Shown in pieces: positions 1 to 5,275 of a stretch of 8,200 bases of DNA (its first letter is position 1; every line of letters starts with the position of its first letter). A model generated the notes under the pieces. That model saw nothing but the letters and a program-made list of their open reading frames with translations. It was not told the DNA's origin and searched no databases. This DNA comes from Methylocystaceae bacterium. GTDB taxonomy: Bacteria > Pseudomonadota > Alphaproteobacteria > Rhizobiales > Beijerinckiaceae. The stretch spans positions 1 to 8,200 of the forward strand of contig PLZT01000317.1 in NCBI GenBank assembly GCA_003152255.1, read 5' to 3'. The position numbers and the translations under genes are program-made.

Positions 1-53
1 GGCGACGTTTTTAAACGACCGTTTTGTCACGACTATCGATTTTGGAAATCATG

Positions 54-97
54 TTGCAAAAGCACGGTGTTTTGCTACACTCTCCTTGAGGTAGCAA
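54..97 (+). promoter_or_regulatory. Candidate promoter and AbiEi operator of the abiE operon
   Basis: A sigma-70-like promoter is visible: TTGCAA (54-59), a 16-bp spacer, and TACACT (76-81) preceded by an extended -10 TG (73-74). Two inverted repeats overlap it. GCAAAA (56-61) pairs with TTTTGC (70-75) between the hexamers. TTGCTAC (72-78) pairs with GTAGCAA (91-97), covering the -10 and the start of the transcript. AbiEi antitoxins are known to repress their own operon by binding inverted repeats in the promoter, so these are plausible operator half-sites. The predicted transcription start is close to the Shine-Dalgarno sequence, so the leader would be very short. That the repeats are operators is an inference. 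Confidence 0.4.
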
Positions 98-105
98 CAA
101 AACCC

Positions 106-713
106 ATGGTCCACGCCCAAAATCACAGAGAACGCGCGCTCGACGTCGCCCGCGACCGGGGGATTGCGCGTTCGCGGGACTTCGAAAGCGTCGGGATTCC
201 GCGCATCTATCTCCAGCGTCTCCGTGACGAGGGCCTTCTCACCCAGCCGGGACGCGGGCTCTACGAGCTCGCCAACAGCGAAATCGGCGCGCATCACAGT
301 CTTGCCGAGGCGGCGAAAGCCGTCCCTGCCGGTGTCATCGGGCTCGTTTCAGCCTCCAGTTTCATGGACTTACCACGCAGCTTTCTCCTCAGGTGTGGCT
401 TCTTATCCCTCCCAAGGGTTGGGTTCCTCGCCAGCCGCCGGTCTCGCTGAAGATCGTGCGGGCGGGCGATCCCGCGCTCAAGGCTGGCGTCGAGCATAAG
501 CTAATCGACAAAGTCATGGTCCCCATCACCTCGCCCGCGAAAACGATCGCCGATTGTTTCAAGTATCGGCGCAAGGTCGGCCTCGACATCGCGATCGAGG
601 CGCTTCGGGAGTGCCTGTCGAAAAAATGCGCTCCCCGCGACGAGATATGGCGTTACGCCGCGATTGACCGCGTTCAGAACGTCATACGACCCTACCTCGA
701 GGCGCTCTCGTGA
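106..713 (+). pseudogene. abiEi: AbiEi-family antitoxin / transcriptional regulator, frameshifted
   Basis: This is the antitoxin of a type IV AbiE toxin-antitoxin pair: a winged-helix DNA-binding N-terminus plus a C-terminal domain needed for full antitoxicity and autorepression. The start is ATG 106, with GAGG at 88-91. Frame one reads through 'RSRDFESVGIPRIYLQRL' and 'LTQPGRGLYEL', typical of the AbiEi wHTH region, to Ser85. Continuing in that frame ends in an unrelated tail at 450. Family-like sequence resumes in the -1 frame from 360 ('VWLLIPPKGW', 'SPAKTIADCFKYRRKVGLDI', 'RPYLEAL') and stops at 711-713. One T missing from the run at 360-362 explains this exactly and restores a protein of about 202 residues, a normal AbiEi length. 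The predicted 114-residue product keeps only the DNA-binding part. A sequencing error cannot be excluded. No slippery heptamer suggests programmed frameshifting. The last codons overlap the toxin start. Confidence 0.85.
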
Positions 714-1624
714 CGCGCGGACCGCAAAAGAACATAGGCGCCTCCGTGCGCGATAGGCTGACGCAGCGCGCTCGCCCGGCGGGAGAAAATGTTCAGCTCA
801 TTCTGACTCGCTATGCCATCGAGCGCCTGCTCTATCGCCTGAGCGTCTCTGCGCACAGCGACAAATTCGTCCTGAAAGGCGCCATGCTGTTCAGCCTCTG
901 GTCTCCGACGCCTTATTGCGCGACAGGCGATCTCGACCTTTTGGGAATGGGCGACCCCGCCGCAATGGCTTTGATCGCCGCCTTTCGAGACGTTCTGCAG
1001 GTCGAGGCGGCTGGCGTGACTTTCTTGCCGGAAACCCTGCGCGCGGAGCCCACGCGTCAACAGGATGAATACGCTGGCGTGAGAATCTTGTTCGACGCCA
1101 TGGTCGCGGGCGCGCGTCTTCCAATTCAGGTCGATGTCGGGTTCGGGGACGCCGTGACGCCGGCGGCGCAGCAGATCGAATACCCGTCGCTTCTGGGGAT
1201 GCCGACAGCGAAGCTCAAAGCCTATCCTCCCGAAACAGTCGTCGCGGAAAAGCTCGAAGCGCTGGTCTCGCTCGGCGTCGCGAATAGCCGGATGAAGGAT
1301 TTCTTCGATCTTTGGGCGATCAGCCAAACTTTCGCCTTCGAAGGAACCGTGCTGGCCCGGGCGATAAAAGCGACATTCGAACGCCGCACGACCGCCCTAC
1401 CCGCGCAAACGCCTTTCGGACTTTCGGAAGCTTTCGCCGCCGATCCTGCCAAACAAGTTCAATGGCTCGCCTTCTTGCGTCGAACGGAAATCGCTCTGGC
1501 CCCCGAGCCGCTCTCTGAGCTCATTCCAGCGATCAGCGCGTTTCTCACGCCGGTCTTGCAGGCGGCGCGTTCATCGGAATCGCCACCCGGCCATTGGCCG
1601 AGCGGCGGCCCGTGGCGAGAATAA
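710..1624 (+). CDS. abiEii: AbiEii/AbiGii-family nucleotidyltransferase toxin
   Basis: The 304-residue toxin of the AbiE pair belongs to the DNA-polymerase-beta-like nucleotidyltransferase fold. Family members cause reversible growth arrest and abortive phage defence, and some modify tRNA. Visible motifs in order: VLKGAMLFSLW (54-64), TGDLD with Asp74 and Asp76 as metal ligands (72-76), IQVDVGFGD with Asp142 (139-147), and AEKLEALVSLG...SRMKDFFDLW with Glu180, Lys181, Arg194, Lys196 and Asp197. The C-terminus ends GHWPSGGPWRE, as is usual in this family, so the gene is full length. It starts at GTG 710, overlapping the abiEi stop by four bases (GTGA), which implies translational coupling. Residue 73 is Gly where I would expect Lys or Arg (T-x-D-L-D), a possible mild change near the active site. 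Family assignment is firm; activity is unknown, given the damaged antitoxin frame. Confidence 0.93.
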   Translation: MTRGPQKNIGASVRDRLTQRARPAGENVQLILTRYAIERLLYRLSVSAHSDKFVLKGAMLFSLWSPTPYCATGDLDLLGMGDPAAMALIAAFRDVLQVEAAGVTFLPETLRAEPTRQQDEYAGVRILFDAMVAGARLPIQVDVGFGDAVTPAAQQIEYPSLLGMPTAKLKAYPPETVVAEKLEALVSLGVANSRMKDFFDLWAISQTFAFEGTVLARAIKATFERRTTALPAQTPFGLSEAFAADPAKQVQWLAFLRRTEIALAPEPLSELIPAISAFLTPVLQAARSSESPPGHWPSGGPWRE

Positions 1625-1627
1625 TCC

Positions 1628-2272
1628 ATGTCCCTGATCGGCTACGCACGCGTTTCAACCGAGGACCAGTCGACCGACGCTCAGATCGACGTGTTGAAGG
1701 TCGCCGGCTGCGCCGAGATTTTTCGCGAGCACATGTCCGGCGCCAAGGCGTCACGGCCAGAGTTGACCAAGGTCCTGGCCCGCGTGCGCCGCGGCGACGT
1801 GCTGGTGGTGGTCAGACTCGACCGGCTGGCGCGGTCGCTGTCGCACCTTCTTTCGGTCATCGCCGAGCTCGACGCCAAGGGCGCGCATTTTAAGTCGCTC
1901 GCCGATCCGATCGACACCACGACGCCGCAAGGAAGATTCGCCTTGCAGGTGCTCGGCGCCGTCGCGGAGCTGGAGCGGGCGCTGATTCAGGAACGCACCA
2001 AGGACGGGCTGCGCGCCGCAAAGAGACGCGGCCGGGTCGGCGGCAATCCGAAACTTCGCGCCGGGGATCGTGACGCCATCAAGCAAATTGTCGACGCCAA
2101 GGCCCAAGCCTATTTCGAGCGCGTCAATCGAACCGCCGAACACTGGCTGCCGATCGTCAAAGAAATGCGCCCCGATCACCGCTGGCAGAACGTCGTTCGC
2201 GTGCTCAACGCCAAACGCGAGCGATTGAACGGCCCTCCCCTGCCCCTCTGGAGGTCACCGCAAGGTTTGTGA
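1628..2272 (+). CDS. Serine recombinase (resolvase/invertase family), C-terminus probably truncated
   Basis: The N-terminal catalytic domain of a small serine recombinase is complete: YARVST with Arg8 and nucleophile Ser10, then VVVRLDRLARS with Asp65, Arg66 and Arg69 matching the gamma-delta resolvase active site. The long E-helix follows (AVAELERALIQERTKDGL, about 112-129). Instead of a short resolvase HTH, residues ~150-208 form the extended C-terminal region seen in many alphaproteobacterial relatives (HWLPIVKEMRPDHRWQNVVR...). From memory of that subfamily, the protein should continue after Trp208 with a W-T/S-x-E-R-L-R-like helix. Here it ends after six alien residues, RSPQGL, encoded by what looks like the end of a Tn3-family transposon. 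The gene starts three bases after the abiEii stop and is probably co-transcribed with it. It may resolve or invert DNA of the island that carried it; no recombination site could be identified. Confidence 0.88.
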   Translation: MSLIGYARVSTEDQSTDAQIDVLKVAGCAEIFREHMSGAKASRPELTKVLARVRRGDVLVVVRLDRLARSLSHLLSVIAELDAKGAHFKSLADPIDTTTPQGRFALQVLGAVAELERALIQERTKDGLRAAKRRGRVGGNPKLRAGDRDAIKQIVDAKAQAYFERVNRTAEHWLPIVKEMRPDHRWQNVVRVLNAKRERLNGPPLPLWRSPQGL

Positions 2273-2784
2273 TTTTTTGTACGGTAGCTTGGACGGATCA
2301 TGAACATTCTTGTGATCACGCCGCCTCATCGAGGATGCTGAGGGGTCTGAAGCCGTCGTGGGGCGTGTTGGCCTGGCTCCAGAGGTAGTCCGCCGGTCAG
2401 GCTGATGTGGTTCCAGCCCAGCGGGGCTGCATGTTGCAGGAGATCGTTGGGCGCGGCGGCGCCCTTGCATCTCAAATGGTCGACGGCACGCCAAAGGTAG
2501 ACCGTGTTCCAGTAGACGATCGCTGCGGTGACGAGATTGAGGCCGGACGCTCGATAGCTCTCGTTTTCGAACGTCCGATCGGCGAAACGGCCTTGTTTGT
2601 GTATGAAAACGGCCTGATCGAGCGCATGGCGCGACTCGCCCTTGTTCAACCCGGCATGACATCGCCGCCGCAGTTCTGGGCTTTCCAGCCAATCGAGCAT
2701 GAATATCGTGCGCTCGAGCCGGCCAAGCTCGGAAAGTGCGAAGTCGAGCCGGTTCTGTCGCGGAAAGGCGGCAAGCTTTTTCAC
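2250..2784 (-). mobile_element. Tn3-family transposon remnant, tnpA-proximal end
   Basis: This segment runs from an end-like sequence, GGAGGTCACCGCAAGGTTTG (2250 onward, to about 2290), through the 3' part of tnpA to an abrupt break at about 2784. The outer GGAGG resembles a degenerate version of the GGGG that begins Tn3-family 38-bp terminal repeats. The recombinase frame stops making family sense exactly where this begins, which supports a transposon boundary. The opposite end is missing: at about 2785 the sequence changes to a cyclase gene on the other strand. A weak TCAC/GTGA stem (2255-2258, 2269-2272) followed by six T's (2273-2278) could end recombinase transcription. The exact terminal repeat is inferred, because no partner copy lies in the window. 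Confidence 0.6.
2316..2784 (-). pseudogene. tnpA: Tn3-family transposase TnpA, C-terminal fragment with frameshift
   Basis: The minus strand encodes the last ~155 residues of a Tn3 TnpA (normally about 950-1000). Diagnostic stretches are KKLAAFPRQNRLDFALSELG, RLERTIFMLDWLESPELRRR, GLNKGESRHAL, FENESYRASGLNLVTAAIVY and WNTVYLWRAV, then LLQHAAPLGWNHISLTG. The Glu of LNKGE is probably the third catalytic residue of the DDE triad; both Asp residues are lost with the 5' portion. After LTG the frame is broken: one extra base in the CC pair at 2390-2391 (GG on the coding strand) must be removed to recover the expected ending DYLWSQANTPHDGFRPLSIL and a stop at 2316-2318. Upstream of codon KKLAA an in-frame stop and unrelated sequence show that the 5' part is deleted. 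It cannot encode an active transposase. Confidence 0.9.
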
Positions 2785-2821
2785 TTAACTGCTTCGATTC
2801 CGGAAAGGAATCCCGCTGCCG

Positions 2822-3091
2822 CGAGTCAGTCAGCCGGCGACCGTATCACTCCACATCGGCATCCATTTTGGCACAGTTATCCTCGGTCGGGTCGGCCACC
2901 CCGGAAAGCGTCAGGTTACGGTGATCGGCGACACCGTCAACATGACAAGCCGCATTGAAAGCATGACCAAGCAGCTGAACGCGCCGATCCTGGTCAGTGA
3001 GAGCGTGGTCGCGAACCTGCCAGGCGGGCTCCTTCTCGGCGAGCCCACGCAGGCTCAACTCAAAGGAAGAAACGAGCCCGTGCTCATATAG
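2822..3091 (+). pseudogene. Class III adenylate/guanylate cyclase, C-terminal fragment
   Basis: No normal start exists, but the + frame ending at TAG 3089-3091 reads as the end of a class III nucleotidyl cyclase catalytic domain: HIGIHFGTVILGRVGHPGKR (from 2852), then VTVIGDTVNMTSRIE (2918-2962). The family's transition-state Asn (codon 2939) and Arg (codon 2951) are both present. NAPILVSESVVANLP and LLLGEPTQAQLKGRNEPVLI follow. The part bearing the two metal-binding Asp residues is missing, so it cannot be active. The 5' break lies between about 2785 and 2825, where it meets the truncated Tn3 tnpA on the opposite strand. The remaining reading frame has no internal stop, so the loss may be fairly recent. 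I do not see the missing 5' part elsewhere in the window. Confidence 0.85.
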
Positions 3092-3124
3092 CCGTGACCC
3101 GATCGCGAGTTTGCACCGAGATTT

Positions 3125-3141
3125 GTTTCGTACCGCGAAAC
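3125..3141. repeat. Small hairpin between convergent gene ends
   Basis: GTTTCG (3125-3130) and CGAAAC (3136-3141) form a perfect 6-bp stem with a 5-base loop. It lies between the cyclase fragment stop (3091) and the SDR stop (3179). A bidirectional terminator is possible, but there is no T-run directly after the stem on either strand, so the role is uncertain. Confidence 0.25.
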
Positions 3142-3178
3142 CTTCGATCCAGATTAATCTTTCCTTCTCGCTATCAAT

Positions 3179-4033
3179 CTATTTGCTTCGGGTATTTTGG
3201 ATGCTTCTACGCGTCACAAAATCGACGATCCGATCGGGCGCCAACACGCGGCCGAGCGGACCGAAGCGCGCTATAAACCCCACGCTATAGCGTGTAAGCG
3301 GACGCTTTGCGGTTCCTGCCTTCAAAATGATCGCCGCGACAGTTTCGGCGGTCATGACGCCGAAGGCTCCTGGCTGCAGGAACTCATGCATTCTGTGGGC
3401 GAGACGCTCCTTGAAGAGAAAATATGGGCTTTGCACGCCGGTATCTGGGATCGATTTCAAGAGCACGGCTTCGAAGCGCGTCGATATTGGTCCGGGCAGC
3501 ACATTCACCACGTCGATGCCGAAAGGCTCGACCTCGGGGCGAAGGGCGTCTGCAAGCGCCTCCACGGCAAACTTGCTGGCATGGTATGCGCCGCCGCCTA
3601 GAGCACTGACGCGGCCCGCGACCGAGCTAACGTTGACAATGCGTCCTCGGCCGGTGCGCCGCATCGCGGGCAACACGAGTTGCGACAATCGTAGACTACC
3701 GAAAACGTTTGTCTCGAACTGGCGGCGCATGTCGTCGAGCGAGATTTCCTCAACAGGACCATACTGGCCGTATCCAGCATTGTTTACCAGGATCCCGATG
3801 GAACCGAACTGCCTCTCAACGGCCTCTACGGCCGCACGCCGCGCGGCTTCGTCGGTGACGTCCAGAGTAAGGATCTGGCAACCTGCGGCGCGGAGATCAC
3901 CCAATTGGGCGGAATTGCGCGCGGTCGCAAATGTCTCGAACCCAGCGGCTCTGAACGCCAAGGCGGTTGCGTAGCCTACACCGCTCGAACAGCCGGTGAT
4001 GAGAGCGGGACCCATATCCGACGGCTTTAGCAT
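3179..4033 (-). CDS. SDR-family NAD(P)-dependent oxidoreductase
   Basis: This is an intact 284-residue classical short-chain dehydrogenase/reductase with a Rossmann fold, predicted cytoplasmic. The cofactor motif is TGCSSGVG (13-20). Arg39 after beta-2 (FATARN) suggests NADPH preference. NNAG is at 84-87 and the structural Asn at 109. The catalytic residues are Ser137 (IVNVSSVAG), Tyr150 and Lys154 (YHASK), followed by PGPI at 180-183. The tail of about 100 residues after the core is longer than in minimal SDRs and resembles the DltE/retinol-dehydrogenase-like group that acts on hydrophobic alcohols or ketones. The substrate cannot be told from sequence. ATG 4033 was chosen because the frame is open from there and a GAAG lies about 5 bases upstream; Met7 is the alternative. 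It is the only intact ordinary metabolic gene among the mobile debris and has no operon partner in the window. Confidence 0.93.
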   Translation of the reverse strand: MLKPSDMGPALITGCSSGVGYATALAFRAAGFETFATARNSAQLGDLRAAGCQILTLDVTDEAARRAAVEAVERQFGSIGILVNNAGYGQYGPVEEISLDDMRRQFETNVFGSLRLSQLVLPAMRRTGRGRIVNVSSVAGRVSALGGGAYHASKFAVEALADALRPEVEPFGIDVVNVLPGPISTRFEAVLLKSIPDTGVQSPYFLFKERLAHRMHEFLQPGAFGVMTAETVAAIILKAGTAKRPLTRYSVGFIARFGPLGRVLAPDRIVDFVTRRSIQNTRSK

Positions 4034-4272
4034 GATGGCTTCAACCGTTGCTGGCGAACATGGCGGGCGATACCGCCGTTGAACAGCTGAAATCGATACG
4101 AGAAGGATCCTCGCCAGTCTTAAGGGGGAAGACGCGTGGACACATAGAGGATTTGCCAGAGCGCTGATGTTTTCGAGGTAAAATTGCCCCGACTGACGGG
4201 TTCTGGCAAGCGATGCATAATGCCGCCTTTTTCGGCGCCGGCCAGATCAGGTTCGGCGCGATCTTCTTCCTA

Positions 4273-4430
4273 ATGCATCCCTTCGGTCTCATTCTGCGGC
4301 CGGGTTAGTGTGGCGCGACGATACCCATGCGGCAGCGGGACGCGTTTCTCCATCGGCCGCGCTGACACGGATACGCGGTGACGCCGGTGGCGCGAAAGGT
4401 GTGGTTGCCGACCCGCGTGGCACCCATCAT
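4273..4430 (-). pseudogene. Tyrosine recombinase/integrase relic (C-terminal catalytic motif)
   Basis: A 41-codon minus-strand frame (4305-4430) reads GATRVGNHTFRATGVTAY near its start. H-T-F-R-A-T-G matches the motif II H-x-x-R box of phage/plasmid-type tyrosine recombinases, where the phrase 'IGNHTFRATGITAYL' is typical. After AY the frame degenerates. In a neighbouring frame 4273-4308 reads LTRPQNETEG, which resembles a corroded L-Y-D-R-R-x-D-E segment that normally carries the nucleophilic Tyr. That Tyr is missing here. The N-terminal and core domains are absent or beyond recognition. Too short and broken to be functional; it marks a former integrase or transposon. The HTFRATG match is strong, and the assignment of the tail is an inference. 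Confidence 0.6.
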
Positions 4431-4501
4431 CGAAGTTGACCATCTTTGCTGCTATTCGCTAGCAATAAAATGGGGGCAGGCCTTCGCCAATCCCCAGCAT
4501 C

Positions 4502-4555
4502 TTATTCCGCTGCTTCTTTTACGGCGGCCTCCCAATCTCGCTTGATCTGTTTGCG
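4502..4555 (-). other. Possible C-terminal tail of a decayed gene
   Basis: The minus strand reads RKQIKRDWEAAVKEAAE and then TAA at 4502-4504, a charged amphipathic ending that looks protein-like. It is preceded in frame by TGA (4556-4558). Just upstream, a different frame reads IFAHHEDSRGIMTQTDQ, so a frameshift near 4545 could join the two. No family is recognised and chance is a real alternative. Confidence 0.2.
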
Positions 4556-4677
4556 TCATGATGCCGCGGCTGTCCTCATGGTGCGCGAATATTTGTATGA
4601 AGCGGCGACTTAGATGTAACCTTTCGCGGAGAAACAGGCATTTCAGGCGCGGCCCGCGCCGTCGAGACGACGCCAAT

Positions 4678-4681
4678 GAGG
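4678..4681 (+). promoter_or_regulatory. Shine-Dalgarno site selecting ATG 4691
   Basis: GAGG lies 9 bases before ATG 4691. It sits just inside the alternative in-frame start at 4676, which has no comparable purine run at the right distance. This favours the shorter 186-residue protein over the 191-residue one. Confidence 0.55.
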
Positions 4682-4690
4682 CGCAGAACG

Positions 4691-5251
4691 ATGAGCCAAT
4701 CCAGCACAGGCGCCCAAAGCGCGGAAGGCGCCTCGAATGTGTCGGCCAAGCCGCCAGCGCCGCCGCCATCATCCAACACGCGCCTTATGGCCGGCTATAT
4801 CGTCGCCGCTCTCCTCACGGGATTGGCTGCGGCGGCGATCATCGGCCGCGAGGTTCCGAGCGCCCCCTCAGCGTTGCAAATGGTCGCGCGGGCCGACCTC
4901 GACGACGCTATTGTCTCGATTCAACAGTCGGAGGCGGCGCAAGCGATCGAGGATGCGCGTCGGTGCAAGGAGCCGCTGGCCTATGTGGTGCTTCAGGCGC
5001 AGGCGGGGCCGACGCCGCTGTCGGTGAGGATAAGGTCCGGCGCCTATCAGTCGCCGTCGATCCTGCTGACGGAATCCCCCCGCCGCGTAGCTATCCCGTT
5101 TCCCGCGCCCTATCTCGCCGGGAAGGGCGAACTGTTCGTCGAGGGGGCGTTGCGCCCGGTGACGATCTGGCTGACTCCCGGGCGGATCGTGGGCGCGGAC
5201 CCTGCGTCGGCCCATATTCCCGTCGTTTGGACGCCCGCCAATCCCTGCTGA
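4691..5251 (+). CDS. Single-pass membrane protein with exported C-terminal domain, unknown function
   Basis: The 186-residue protein has three parts. Residues 1-31 are a Ser/Pro/Ala-rich cytoplasmic tail. Residues 32-52 form one hydrophobic helix (LMAGYIVAALLTGLAAAAII). About 130 residues follow, predicted to be periplasmic by the positive-inside rule (Arg31 before the helix). That domain starts with a helical stretch (ARADLDDAIVSIQQSEAAQA) and then looks beta-rich (YVVLQAQAGPTPLSVRIRSG, KGELFVEGALRPVTIWLTPG). Cys92 and the last residue, Cys186, could form a disulfide. No family is recognised, so no function is assigned. It is the first gene of a tight operon; the AAA+ ATPase starts 24 bases downstream. 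The combination suggests a small accessory or sensor subunit of a complex with the ATPase and the TPR protein. The upstream in-frame ATG at 4676 is the alternative start. Confidence 0.8.
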   Translation: MSQSSTGAQSAEGASNVSAKPPAPPPSSNTRLMAGYIVAALLTGLAAAAIIGREVPSAPSALQMVARADLDDAIVSIQQSEAAQAIEDARRCKEPLAYVVLQAQAGPTPLSVRIRSGAYQSPSILLTESPRRVAIPFPAPYLAGKGELFVEGALRPVTIWLTPGRIVGADPASAHIPVVWTPANPC

Positions 5252-5275
5252 TGGTCGATCACGGAGCCCGAACCT

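Larger units (their letters stand above)
4034..4690. other. Gene-poor region with decayed fragments
   Basis: There is no intact gene in these roughly 650 bases. It holds the tyrosine recombinase scrap described separately (4273-4430, minus) and a possible gene tail on the minus strand (4502-4555, ending DWEAAVKEAAE before TAA). Short open frames on both strands around 4041-4308 have no recognisable motif. The last ~130 bases upstream of 4691 should contain the promoter of the three-gene membrane operon, but no convincing -35/-10 pair could be picked out. No tRNA, attachment site or clear repeat was found. Confidence 0.5.

Noticed and set aside
6..24. CGTTT / AAACG / CGTTT five-base repeats alternating in orientation every seven bases
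   Set aside because: Too short to separate from chance in an AT-rich spacer; no gene upstream is visible to give context.
355..365. Programmed -1 frameshift in abiEi
   Set aside because: No X-XXY-YYZ slippery heptamer or convincing downstream structure; a simple T deletion explains the data.
692..1327. 211-codon minus-strand frame opposite abiEii
   Set aside because: Shadow of the toxin gene, which has firm family motifs.
2407..2958. 183-codon + strand frame across the Tn3/cyclase junction
   Set aside because: It is antisense to the tnpA fragment and out of frame with the cyclase fragment, so it is a junction artefact.
3281..3294. Perfect 14-bp palindrome CACGCTATAGCGTG
   Set aside because: It lies inside the SDR coding region (codons for RYSVG), where a regulatory role is unlikely and chance is plausible.
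4041..4292. Minus-strand 83-codon open frame
   Set aside because: No motif, poor composition, and it overlaps other equally plausible open frames in a decayed region.
4036..4308. A + strand frame of about 90 codons interrupted by one TGA (4165-4167), with protein-like text on both sides; considered as a decayed gene or a selenocysteine codon
   Set aside because: Its 3' end is antisense to the integrase relic, no family is recognised, no selenocysteine-insertion hairpin was seen, and GC-rich DNA often leaves such frames open by chance.
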